The position numbers and the translations under genes were made by a program. Below the pieces are notes generated by a model, which saw nothing but the letters and a program-made list of their open reading frames with translations, did no database searches and was not told the DNA's origin. A stretch of DNA of 64,000 nt from CAVVGB01 sp963747715 (GTDB lineage: Bacteria; Actinomycetota; Thermoleophilia; Gaiellales; Gaiellaceae), in contig CAVVGB010000009.1 of assembly GCA_963747715.1 (NCBI GenBank), forward strand, positions 550,711 to 614,710. Reading direction: 5' to 3'. Below are positions 34,147-41,761 of this stretch, one piece after another (the first letter of the stretch is position 1; each line of letters opens with the position of its first letter).

Positions 34147-35145
34147 TCAAAGGAGCCGCCCCACCAGGTCGACCAGGCGGCAGCTATATCCCCACTCGTT
34201 GTCGTACCAGCCGAACACCTTGACCTCGTTGCCGTTCGCCATAGTCAGGTCACTGTCGAAAATCGCCGAGTAGGAACTGCCGATGACGTCGGTCGACACG
34301 ATCGGATCGTCCGAGTAGCGGAGGATTCCCTCGAGCTCGCCCTTGTCGGCCAACTCGGCGAACTTCGCGTTGACCGTGTCGACGTCTGCGGCGTTCTTGA
34401 GGTGCACGACGAGGTCCACCACCGAACCGTCGGGGACAGGGGCGCGAATCGAGATTCCGTCGACCTTTCCTTTGAGCTCAGGGATGACGACCCCGATCGC
34501 GCGCGCCGCCCCGGTCGACGTCGGGATCAGGTTGATGCCGGCGGCTCGTGCGCGGCGGAGGTCCTTGTGCGGGAGATCGAGGATCTGCTGGTCGTTCGTG
34601 TAGGCGTGGATGGTCGTCATGAATCCGGATTCGATCCCCCAAGCGTCGTTCAGCACCTTGGCCAGCGGCGCGACGCAGTTGGTCGTGCAGGAGGCGTTGG
34701 AGATGATCCGGTGCTTCTCCTTGTCGTACGCCTCATCGTTGACGCCGAGCACGATCGTCACGTCGGGATCCGTCGCGGGCGCCGAGATGACCACTTTCTC
34801 CGCGCCGGCGTCGAGGTGCAGCTGGGCCTGCTCGCGCTTCGTGAAGAGGCCGGTGGACTCCACCACCACCTGGACGCCCAGGTCCTTCCAGGGGAGCGCG
34901 GCCGGGTCCTTCTCGTTCAGGAGCTTGAGGTCGTAGTCGCCGACCCGAATGCCGCCGTCGGCCGGCTCCACCTCTTCCTCGAGCGGGCCCAGGACCGAGT
35001 CGTACTTGAGGAGGTGGGCCATCGTCTTGGCGTCGCCGAGGTCGTTGACGGCGACGAATTCGATGTCGGCGTTGCGCTTGCGGGCGGCGCGGAAGAAGTT
35101 GCGCCCGATGCGGCCGAAGCCGTTGATTCCCACGCGCACGCTCAT
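34147..35145 (-). CDS. gap: Glyceraldehyde-3-phosphate dehydrogenase, type I
   Basis: The ATG at 35145 follows a GGGAGGAGCGG ribosome site. The 332-residue protein has VRVGINGFGRIGRNFFRAA (NAD-binding), the catalytic SNASCTTNCVAPLAKVL (Cys about 150), the IHAYTNDQQILD His segment, RARAAGINLIPTSTGAARAIG and GWYDNEWGYSCRLVDLV. It oxidises glyceraldehyde-3-phosphate to 1,3-bisphosphoglycerate. First gene of the glycolytic operon; its 353-bp leader contains two GCCAA palindromes and two strong hairpins (see separate entries). Confidence 0.95.
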   Translation of the reverse strand: MSVRVGINGFGRIGRNFFRAARKRNADIEFVAVNDLGDAKTMAHLLKYDSVLGPLEEEVEPADGGIRVGDYDLKLLNEKDPAALPWKDLGVQVVVESTGLFTKREQAQLHLDAGAEKVVISAPATDPDVTIVLGVNDEAYDKEKHRIISNASCTTNCVAPLAKVLNDAWGIESGFMTTIHAYTNDQQILDLPHKDLRRARAAGINLIPTSTGAARAIGVVIPELKGKVDGISIRAPVPDGSVVDLVVHLKNAADVDTVNAKFAELADKGELEGILRYSDDPIVSTDVIGSSYSAIFDSDLTMANGNEVKVFGWYDNEWGYSCRLVDLVGRLL

Positions 35146-35212
35146 TCCGCTCCTCCCGGCTCGACTACCCCCGCCGCGCGATTTTACCCGCGCCCTCGCT
35201 ACGGAACGACGA

Positions 35213-35226
35213 TTGGCTGTGGCCAA
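35213..35226. promoter_or_regulatory. Palindrome TTGGC-N4-GCCAA in the gap upstream region
   Basis: TTGGC (35213-35217) and GCCAA (35222-35226) form a perfect inverted repeat flanked by GAT and CACA. A closely related site (TTGGC-N6-GCCAA followed by CACG) lies at 35471-35486, so both match TTGGC..GTGGCCAACAC. Paired sites about 260 bp apart between whiA and gap look like operators for a regulator of the glycolytic operon. The regulator is unknown. Confidence 0.45.
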
Positions 35227-35257
35227 CACAGCCCAGTCTTCACTTCGCCTGTTGCTC

Positions 35258-35346
35258 GTCGGCTGAAATCGCGGCGCAGCCGAAGATTTCGGCCGACTGA
35301 AAGAGCGGGCCGGAGGGGAAGCTCCGAGGACGACCTCCCCCTCCGG
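35258..35346. ncRNA. Two strong hairpins between whiA and gap (structured leader or terminator)
   Basis: GTCGGCTGAAATC (35258-35270) pairs with GATTTCGGCCGAC (35285-35297), a 13-bp stem with one wobble. CCGGAGGGG (35310-35318) pairs with CCCCTCCGG (35338-35346). Neither is followed by a T-tract on the minus strand, so they may be part of a structured gap leader RNA, or a whiA terminator. Bases 35347-35470 show nothing recognisable. This gene-free gap runs from 35146 to 35497. Confidence 0.4.
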
Positions 35347-35470
35347 TTGAACCGCGCCCAAGACCGCGGTACCGGACGGGGTCTGAATCCGGCACCCGAC
35401 GAGCACGGACCCGCTGGTGCCAGCCTACTCCTCTCTCCCTTCCTGTTGCAACCTGCTTTCAAGTCAACAA

Positions 35471-35486
35471 TTGGCGGCGTGGCCAA
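35471..35486. promoter_or_regulatory. Second GCCAA palindrome upstream of gap
   Basis: TTGGC (35471-35475), six bases, then GCCAA (35482-35486) and CACG. It matches the site at 35213-35226 except for two extra spacer bases. It lies just after the whiA stop (35498). Its closeness to the start of the gene-free gap suggests it overlaps or lies upstream of the gap promoter. Confidence 0.4.
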
Positions 35487-35497
35487 CACGTCGACTG

Positions 35498-36418
35498 TCA
35501 GCGTTCCGCCAAGCGCTGGAGCTTCGCGAAGCGCCTCTGAGCAGCCGCTTTCGTGAGCGGTGGCTTGCACTTCGCGGCAAGCTCCCGCAACGACAGCGTC
35601 GGGTGGCGTGAGCGAAGGCGCGCGACCTCCTTGAGCTCCGCCGGAAGCTCGTCGAGCCGGCCCGCGCTCTCCAGCCGCCTGATCGCGCGCAGCTGGGCGT
35701 CGGCCGCGCGGCTCGCGCGCACGATGTTGGCGTGGTCGGCGTTCGCGAGCCTGTTGGCCCGTGCGCGAGTCGCTGCCACGACGGCGTTCTCCTCGAGGCG
35801 CAGCGCGGCGTCTCCGGCGCCGAGAAACGCGAGCAGCTCGGCGATCGTCTCGCTCGCCTTCGCGTAGGCGATGGTGTGGCTGTCGCGCTCGTGGACGGTC
35901 AGCGGGAAGCCCTCCTGGCCGGCGATGCGAGCGAGGAACGCGGCCGCTTCCGGAGTCGCGGCGCGCAACTCGAGGTGCGCGTTGGGCGGGCCGCTGACCG
36001 ATCCGGCCGCCAGGAGCGCTCCGCGCAGATAGGCCGCGCGGCAGCACGGGCGCGCGACGATCCTTTTCGGCGGCTGCTCGAGCGGCACGAGCCTCGCGTC
36101 GAGCACCCCGATCTCGTTGAGCACCTGTAAGGCGCGCGGGTCGTCCTGCAAATGGATCTGAAAGCGGCGCGCGTGCTCGAACGCCTGCTGGCGAAAGGTG
36201 CGGATCTCCCCCGCCACGCCGTACGCGCGCAGCAACGCGAACGCTCGCCGCGCGACGGCCGGGCTCGCGACCTCCAGATGGAGCGTGACCCGCCCGCCGC
36301 CGTGCAGGTGAACGCTCCCGCCCGAGCGCACGAGCGCCGACAGCTCGGCGAGCCTGCAACACGGCTTGCGCGGCGCGATCGCCGCCAGCTCGGAGCGGAC
36401 ATCCTCAGAGAGGCTCAT
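35498..36418 (-). CDS. whiA: DNA-binding protein WhiA
   Basis: The 306-residue protein begins MSLSEDVRSELAAIAPRKPCCRLAELSAL, the WhiA N-terminal pattern. Next comes a degenerate LAGLIDADG-homing-endonuclease-like domain with RPCCRAAYLRGALLAAGSVSGP, and a C-terminal helix-turn-helix HPTLSLRELAAKCKPPLTKAAAQRRFAKL. In Streptomyces WhiA, with WhiB, starts sporulation septation; in other actinobacteria and firmicutes it affects division. In related genomes whiA lies between yvcK and gap; here ogt is upstream in place of rapZ-yvcK. Confidence 0.93.
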   Translation of the reverse strand: MSLSEDVRSELAAIAPRKPCCRLAELSALVRSGGSVHLHGGGRVTLHLEVASPAVARRAFALLRAYGVAGEIRTFRQQAFEHARRFQIHLQDDPRALQVLNEIGVLDARLVPLEQPPKRIVARPCCRAAYLRGALLAAGSVSGPPNAHLELRAATPEAAAFLARIAGQEGFPLTVHERDSHTIAYAKASETIAELLAFLGAGDAALRLEENAVVAATRARANRLANADHANIVRASRAADAQLRAIRRLESAGRLDELPAELKEVARLRSRHPTLSLRELAAKCKPPLTKAAAQRRFAKLQRLAER

Positions 36419-36887
36419 GCCGCTCCAGCGCGAGCAGTCGCCGCTTGTACTCGAGGCCGAGCGAGCCGTACGAGCCGAGACCGCCCGCCGCGACGACGCG
36501 ATGGCAGGGGACCACGATCGCGAACCGATTCGCGGCGCAGAATGTCCCCGCGGCCCGCTGAGCGTTCGGATGTCCTGCGAGCGCGGCCAGCTCGCCGTAC
36601 GTGACCGTCTCGCCGTAGGGCACGGCTCGCAACGCCTCGGTGATCGCGCGTTGAAACGGCGTCACCTCGGCAACGTCGATCTCGACATCGGCGAAGTCGT
36701 CCGGTTCGCCCGCGAAGTAGCGGCGGAAGCGCTCGGCTAGCGGATGCCCGGCGCTCTCGCGAGCTTGACGCGCGCCCGGCAGGTCGTGGTGAAGAAGGCG
36801 GTCACCTTCGAGGTAGAGCTCCCCCACGCCCCAGCCCGGAGCCTCATACGACGCCACTTGCACGTCCTTAGAATGCCCGTTGTCCAT
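36405..36887 (-). CDS. ogt: Methylated-DNA--[protein]-cysteine S-methyltransferase
   Basis: The 160-residue protein has PFQRAITEALRAVPYGETVTYGELAALAGHPNAQRAAG (the winged helix with DNA-binding Arg) and the active site NRFAIVVPCHRVVAAGGLGSYG, where Cys accepts the alkyl group from O6-methylguanine. The N-terminal part is a short Ada/Ogt-type domain. Start at 36887 overlaps the divergent pruA start by 2 bp; a GTG at 36863 would leave a short gap and is an alternative. It overlaps whiA by 14 bp. Confidence 0.92.
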   Translation of the reverse strand: MDNGHSKDVQVASYEAPGWGVGELYLEGDRLLHHDLPGARQARESAGHPLAERFRRYFAGEPDDFADVEIDVAEVTPFQRAITEALRAVPYGETVTYGELAALAGHPNAQRAAGTFCAANRFAIVVPCHRVVAAGGLGSYGSLGLEYKRRLLALERHEPL

Positions 36888-38532
36888 GAGCGCTCCGGCC
36901 ATCTTCCGCCCGCCGCCACCGGTCAACGAGCCGGTCCGTTCCTACGCGCCGGGCACGCCGGAGCGGGAAAGCCTGCAGAAGCGCCTCAACGAGATGCGCA
37001 GCGAACAGGTCGAGATCCCCTGCGTCATCGGAGGGAAGGACGTCAAGACCGGCACGCTCCGGAAAGCGGTCATGCCCCACGACAAGGACCACGTGCTGGC
37101 CGAGGTTCACCAGGGCGGCGCCGCCGAGGTCGAGCAGGCCATCAAGGCCTCCGCGGAAGCGTGGAACGACTGGCACCGTTTGCCCTGGGAGGAGCGCGCC
37201 GCCGTCTTCCTGCGTGCGGCGGAACTGCTCGCCGGGCCCTGGCGCGACACGCTCAACGCGGCCACGATGCTCGGCCAGTCCAAGACGGCGCACCAGGCGG
37301 AGATCGACGCCGCCTGCGAGATGACCGACTTCTGGCGCTTCAACCCCTACTTCATGGTTCGCATGTACGAGGAGCAGCCCTTCTCCTCACCGGGCGTGTG
37401 GAACCGCATGGAGTACCGCCCGCTCGAGGGCTTCGTCTTCGCCATCACGCCGTTCAACTTCACGGCCATCGGCGGCAATCTCCCCACCGCGCCCGCGCTG
37501 ATGGGCGACACGGTCGTCTGGAAGCCGGCCGCGACCGCCGCCCTCTCCGCCTATTACACGATGCGCCTCCTGCAGGAGGCCGGGCTCCCTGACGGAGTCG
37601 TCAACCTCGTCTACGGGCCCGCCGCCGAGATCGCGAACACCGCGCTGGCGAGCGAAGACCTGGCCGGCGTCCACTTCACCGGCTCGACGGAGGTCTTCCA
37701 GGGGATCTGGAAGACCATCGGCGACAACATCGCCTCCTACCGCAGCTATCCCCGCATCGTCGGCGAGACGGGCGGCAAGGACTTCATCGTCGCGCACCCG
37801 ACCGCCGACGTGGACGCCGTCGCCACGGCGATCGTGCGCGGCTCCTTCGAATACCAGGGACAGAAGTGTTCGGCCGCCTCGCGCGTGTACGCGCCCGCCA
37901 ACCTCTGGGACGAGCTCAAGGAGCGGCTCGTCGAGCAAGTGGGCGCGATCAAGATGGGCGACGTCACCGACTTCTCCAACTTCATGGGTGCCGTCATCGA
38001 CGAAAAGGCGCTTGCCAAGCACCGGGAGGCCATCGAGGAGGCGAAGACGAAGGCCAAGGTCCTCGTTGGCGGGACCGTCGACGACAGCGAGGGCTATTTC
38101 GTCGAGCCGACCGTCATCGAGACGAGCGACCCGAACTTCCGCCTTATGCGCGAGGAGCTCTTCGGCCCGATCGTGACGACCTACGTCTACCCGGAAGGGA
38201 AGTTCGAGGAGACGCTCGAGCTCGTCGACAAGACGGCCCCGTACGCGCTCACCGGGGCGATCTTCGCCGACGACCGCGAAGCGGTCATCAAGGCCGGGGA
38301 CGTGCTGCGCTACGCCGCGGGAAATCTGTACGTGAACGACAAGCCGACGGGGGCCGTCGTCGCGCAGCAGCCGTTTGGCGGCTCGCGCGCGTCCGGCACG
38401 AACGACAAGGCAGGCTCCATGTGGAACCTCATCCGCTGGGTGAGTCCTCGGACGATCAAGGAGACCTTCCTGTCACCGACCGACTACCGCTATCCGTTCA
38501 TGGGGCCGGACGGGGCCAAGGGCGCGAGCTAG
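36886..38532 (+). CDS. pruA: L-glutamate gamma-semialdehyde (1-pyrroline-5-carboxylate) dehydrogenase
   Basis: The ATG at 36886 gives 548 residues, the typical length of the monofunctional RocA/PruA. The aldehyde dehydrogenase core is complete: AITPFNFTAIGGN, TVVWKPAATAALSAYYTM, VHFTGSTEVFQ, IVGETGGKDFIVAHP and YQGQKCSAASRVY, with the catalytic Cys, and EELFGPIVTTYVYPE. It oxidises glutamate semialdehyde to glutamate in proline catabolism. No prodh gene is beside it. The start codon overlaps that of divergent ogt. Confidence 0.93.
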   Translation: MSAPAIFRPPPPVNEPVRSYAPGTPERESLQKRLNEMRSEQVEIPCVIGGKDVKTGTLRKAVMPHDKDHVLAEVHQGGAAEVEQAIKASAEAWNDWHRLPWEERAAVFLRAAELLAGPWRDTLNAATMLGQSKTAHQAEIDAACEMTDFWRFNPYFMVRMYEEQPFSSPGVWNRMEYRPLEGFVFAITPFNFTAIGGNLPTAPALMGDTVVWKPAATAALSAYYTMRLLQEAGLPDGVVNLVYGPAAEIANTALASEDLAGVHFTGSTEVFQGIWKTIGDNIASYRSYPRIVGETGGKDFIVAHPTADVDAVATAIVRGSFEYQGQKCSAASRVYAPANLWDELKERLVEQVGAIKMGDVTDFSNFMGAVIDEKALAKHREAIEEAKTKAKVLVGGTVDDSEGYFVEPTVIETSDPNFRLMREELFGPIVTTYVYPEGKFEETLELVDKTAPYALTGAIFADDREAVIKAGDVLRYAAGNLYVNDKPTGAVVAQQPFGGSRASGTNDKAGSMWNLIRWVSPRTIKETFLSPTDYRYPFMGPDGAKGAS

Positions 38533-38550
38533 CCTTCGAGGCTTCTCCAG

Positions 38551-39012
38551 GTGGGAACAGGGCCCAAGGTGGCGCTCGCCGTCGCAGCCGTCGCGGTTGC
38601 GATCGTGCTGCTCGTCGTACTCAGGCCAGGAGACGAGGACGACGAGGCCGAGCCGACGACGCCGGCCACGACCGTCGTCACGACGACGGACGGTGAGACG
38701 ACGACGACCACGACCACGACCGAGACCACGACCGCGGAGGAGCCGGACATACTCGTCCGGGCTGAGATCGTCGTCGAGGGCGGCAAGGTCTCGGGTCCGG
38801 AACGCGTGCGGCTCGAGGAGGGACAGCGGCTTGTCCTCGTCGTGCGCGCCGACGTCGTCGACCACGTGCACGTCCACGGTTACGACCTCATGCGCGACGT
38901 TGGGCCCGGGCAGCCCGCGCGGTTCGCCTTCCGCGTGACAGATCCCGGTCGCTTCGACGTCGAGCTCGAGGACCGGCAGCAGCCTCTGACCGAGCTCGTC
39001 GTCTCCCCTTGA
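38551..39012 (+). CDS. Membrane-anchored cupredoxin-like protein with Thr-rich linker
   Basis: GTG start, 153 residues: an N-terminal membrane helix (VALAVAAVAVAIVLLVVL), a run of Thr/Glu repeats (about residues 35-65) and a C-terminal beta domain (70-153) with LEEGQRLVLVVRADVVDHVHVHGYDLMRDVGPG, a cupredoxin-like pattern with a HxHGY region that could bind copper. The Thr repeats are (ACG)n codon runs. It overlaps the membrane protein downstream by 4 bp, so the two work together; copper handling is the inference. Confidence 0.65.
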   Translation: MGTGPKVALAVAAVAVAIVLLVVLRPGDEDDEAEPTTPATTVVTTTDGETTTTTTTTETTTAEEPDILVRAEIVVEGGKVSGPERVRLEEGQRLVLVVRADVVDHVHVHGYDLMRDVGPGQPARFAFRVTDPGRFDVELEDRQQPLTELVVSP

Positions 39013-40376
39013 ACCTCTTGCTCGCGCACGGCATCGGCGGCGTGCGCGATCTGCCCGTCCCGGAGTGGCTGTTCATGTACGGGGCGGCGCTCGTCCTGAT
39101 CGTTTCGTTCGTGGCGCTCGCGCTCCTGTGGGAGCGCCCGCTGCTCGCGAAGCACGCCGGTGGAAGGCCGCTGCCGGAAGGCGCGCAGAGCTTCGTCTTC
39201 TGGCCGGCGCTTCGCATCGCCGCGAGCGCGATCTCGGCGTTCCTTCTCTTCGTCGTGATCGCCGCGTCGTTCGCCGGCACCGACACGCCGCGGGAGAACC
39301 TCGCGCCGGTCTTCGTCTTCGTCGTCTTCTGGCTCGGGCTGGTGGCCGTCGTCATCGTGCTTGGGAACGTCTGGCCCGCGCTCAACCCCTGGAAGGCGGT
39401 CTCCGACGGTGTCGCGTGGATCTCGGAGCAGTTCGGCTCCGCCTCCGACCCGATGGGACGGTACCCCGAGCACTGGGGCCGGTGGCCCGCCGCCGTCCAG
39501 CTCTTTCTCTTCGCCGCGCTCGAGCTCGCCTACTTCGATCCGTCCAACCCGCGCGCGCTCGGCACCGCGATCGTCCTGTACAGCCTCGTGCAGTGGTTCG
39601 GCGCGGCGTGGTTCGGCCGCGAAGCCTGGTTCACGAACGCGGAGGCCTTCAGCGTGTACTTCGGCCTTCTCGCCCACATAGCGCCCCTCGCGGTACAAAC
39701 CGGTGACGACGGGGAGCGAGAGCTCGTTCTGCGCCCGCCGCTCGTCGGCCTGACGCGCCTGGCGACACCGCCGGGAACGATCGCCTTCGTCGCGGTCATG
39801 CTCGGTTCGGTCGGCTTCGACGGCTTCAGCCGCACCTCTTGGTGGCTCGATCGCCGCGAGGACATACGAAACGCAGCCCCCGGATCGTTCGACCTGACGG
39901 GCACGCTGCTCAACGCCGTCGGCCTGGCGCTGGCCGTGGCAGCCGTGGCGTTGGCCTACCTGCTCGCCGTCGCGATCGCGAAGCGACTCGCGCGCACGGA
40001 CGAGGATCTCGTCCACGCGTTCGTCGGCAGCCTCATCCCGATCGCCCTCGTGTATGCGGTCTCGCACTACTTCTCGCTCCTGGTCGGACAGGGCCAGGCG
40101 GCGATCCAGCTCGCGTCGGACCCGCTCGGAGAGGGGTGGAACCTGTTCGGCACGGCGGACATGACCGTGGATCTGACGCCTCTGTCGCCGAACACGATCT
40201 GGTACGTGCAGGTGACCGCGCTCCTCGCCGGCCACATCGCCGGCCTCATGCTCGCGCACGACCGTGCCGTCGAGCTCTTCCCCAGCTCACGCCAGGCGCT
40301 GCGCACGCAGTACCCGTTCCTCGTGCTGATGGTGCTCTACACGGTGGGCGGGCTCTGGCTTCTCTCGCAGGGCTAA
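39009..40376 (+). CDS. Polytopic membrane protein (homologues often labelled fenitrothion hydrolase)
   Basis: TTG start at 39009, 455 residues, about 11 hydrophobic helices. It opens HGIGGVRDLPVPEWLFMYGAALVLIVSFVAL, a conserved opening in actinobacterial proteins often annotated as fenitrothion hydrolase, a label from a plasmid gene rather than from this lineage. No hydrolase motif is seen. Conserved His/Trp-rich pieces (FGLLAHIAPLAV, YVQVTALLAGHIAGLMLAHDRA) could bind a metal or heme. It is coupled to the cupredoxin-like gene. I would not assign organophosphate hydrolysis. Confidence 0.65.
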   Translation: MNLLLAHGIGGVRDLPVPEWLFMYGAALVLIVSFVALALLWERPLLAKHAGGRPLPEGAQSFVFWPALRIAASAISAFLLFVVIAASFAGTDTPRENLAPVFVFVVFWLGLVAVVIVLGNVWPALNPWKAVSDGVAWISEQFGSASDPMGRYPEHWGRWPAAVQLFLFAALELAYFDPSNPRALGTAIVLYSLVQWFGAAWFGREAWFTNAEAFSVYFGLLAHIAPLAVQTGDDGERELVLRPPLVGLTRLATPPGTIAFVAVMLGSVGFDGFSRTSWWLDRREDIRNAAPGSFDLTGTLLNAVGLALAVAAVALAYLLAVAIAKRLARTDEDLVHAFVGSLIPIALVYAVSHYFSLLVGQGQAAIQLASDPLGEGWNLFGTADMTVDLTPLSPNTIWYVQVTALLAGHIAGLMLAHDRAVELFPSSRQALRTQYPFLVLMVLYTVGGLWLLSQG

Positions 40377-40537
40377 AGGAGGACTTGACGAAACATCAGC
40401 TGTTCCGCAGGGCCGCGCTGGATCGCCGCGAATGCTGCGTCCTCGGTCGCGCCCGTACTGAATCAGTACGAGCGCTCCCTGCGTCCGTTGCCTCGCGACG
40501 CCCAGGCGCACCCTGCGGCATGCCGCCAAGCCCTCCT
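40377..40537. repeat. Long-hairpin intergenic repeat, copy C
   Basis: About 161 bp, starting right after the TAA at 40374-40376 and ending inside the stop codon of the convergent MFS gene. Terminal inverted repeats are AGGAGGACTTGACG / CGCCAAGCCCTCCT. The central block is nearly identical to copy A; the core is CGTACTGAATCAGTACG, a perfect 8-bp hairpin. Here the element sits between convergent genes, where it could end both transcripts. Confidence 0.9.
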
Positions 40538-41759
40538 AGCGCGCGCGGACGCGCCCGACGGCGAGCACTGCGACCGCCGCGGCGAGAGCTGGTGCGGCGA
40601 GCACGATGATGGCCACCCGCACGCCCGCTGCGCTTGCGATCGCCCCGTCCACGAGGCTGGCGAACGGCCGCAGCCCGATGAACGCGATGCCCCAGAGCGC
40701 CATGATGCGGCCGCGCTGCGTCTCCGCCACTTCGAGCTGCAGGCGGCTCGTGGCCGCCGTGTTGGACGCGAGGTAGCCGAAGCCGGCGACGAGCAGCAGG
40801 GGGAACCCGATCCACAGGCTTGGGGCGAACGCGAAGGCCGTCAGGCCGCCCCCGAGCAGAATCAACGTGATCGCCATGCGCACGCGCGAGCCACGCGCAC
40901 GCCCCGCCAGCGTGAGGGCTGCCACCACCGCTCCCGTGCCGAAGACGCCGATGATGTAGCCGGCGTACGTGTCCGGGTGCCCGAACTCGTTGGCGATCGC
41001 CGGTGAGAGCGTGTTGATCGGATCCGATGCGAATCCGACGACGGCCACGATCAGCAGGAACGCGAGCAGGCGCGGCTCGCTCCTGATCAGGCGCAGGCTC
41101 TCGAGCAGCCCGGCGGACTCCGCTCGTTCCTGACGCGGGGCCTTGATGATGAGCAGACCGACGAGGAAGAATCCGTAGGAGGCTGCGTTGATCGCGAACG
41201 CGGCCGGGATGCCGAGCGTGGCGATCGTCACTGCGGCCGCCGCCGGCCCCAGCGTCCGCGCGATGTTGAACGTCATCGAGTTGAGTGCCACCGCGGACGC
41301 GATCTCCGACCGCGGGACGAGTGAGACGAAGAGCGCCTGCTGCGCGGGCAGAGCGAACGCGCTTGTGACGCCGAGGCCGAGCCCGAAGAGGATCACGAGC
41401 AGTGTCGACTCGAGCCCGAGCGCCGTGATGAGGGCGAGTGTGGCGGCCAGGGCCGCAGCGATCAGCTCGAACAGGATCAGCACGCGGCGCCGGTCGAACC
41501 GGTCGGCAACGGCCCCCGCCCACGGCGCGAGGAAGAGCGTCGGGGCGAAGTACGAGAACGTCAGGACGCCGAGCAAGAGCTCGGAGCCGGTGAGGCGAAA
41601 CACGAGGATGGCGGCGGCGAGGTTCTGGAACCACGTCCCGCTCGCAGAGAGCGCGTTGCCGGCGAAGTAGAGCGCGAACTGCCGCGAGCGCAGCAGCAGC
41701 CGGAACGCGGCCCGCGGCCCGACGGGCCGCGCAGCCTCTTCTACCGCCGCTGTGGGCTC
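40536..41759 (-). CDS. MFS transporter (EntS-like drug/siderophore exporter; start unresolved)
   Basis: Twelve hydrophobic helices with the MFS motif A segment APWAGAVADRFDRRRVLIL in the 2-3 loop and MTFNIARTLGPAAAAVTI. The frame is open upstream of the first GTG (41603), and the sequence before it, RQFALYFAGNALSASGTWFQNLAAAILVFRLTGS, is a perfect first MFS helix, so the gene must start near 41750. No ATG, GTG or TTG is in frame there; an indel or an unusual start is likely. It follows the DsbA-family gene and is last in the uvrC-led operon. Substrate unknown. Confidence 0.75.
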   Translation of the reverse strand, partial: EPTAAVEEAARPVGPRAAFRLLLRSRQFALYFAGNALSASGTWFQNLAAAILVFRLTGSELLLGVLTFSYFAPTLFLAPWAGAVADRFDRRRVLILFELIAAALAATLALITALGLESTLLVILFGLGLGVTSAFALPAQQALFVSLVPRSEIASAVALNSMTFNIARTLGPAAAAVTIATLGIPAAFAINAASYGFFLVGLLIIKAPRQERAESAGLLESLRLIRSEPRLLAFLLIVAVVGFASDPINTLSPAIANEFGHPDTYAGYIIGVFGTGAVVAALTLAGRARGSRVRMAITLILLGGGLTAFAFAPSLWIGFPLLLVAGFGYLASNTAATSRLQLEVAETQRGRIMALWGIAFIGLRPFASLVDGAIASAAGVRVAIIVLAAPALAAAVAVLAVGRVRAR

Positions 41760-41761
41760 GC

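Noticed and set aside
35347..35470. A tmRNA, SRP RNA or RNase P RNA in the gap upstream of gap
   Set aside because: None of the conserved sequence blocks of these RNAs was seen; only two separate hairpins nearby are clear.
38690..38745. Short-period ACG/ACC repeats that might suggest a microsatellite or CRISPR
   Set aside because: They are in-frame Thr codons of the linker of the cupredoxin-like protein; there are no spacers or cas genes. No CRISPR array was seen in the window.
39009..40376. Organophosphate (fenitrothion) hydrolase activity
   Set aside because: The name is carried by homologues, but no catalytic motif of a hydrolase is visible in this polytopic protein; metal or electron-transfer functions fit better with the coupled cupredoxin-like gene.
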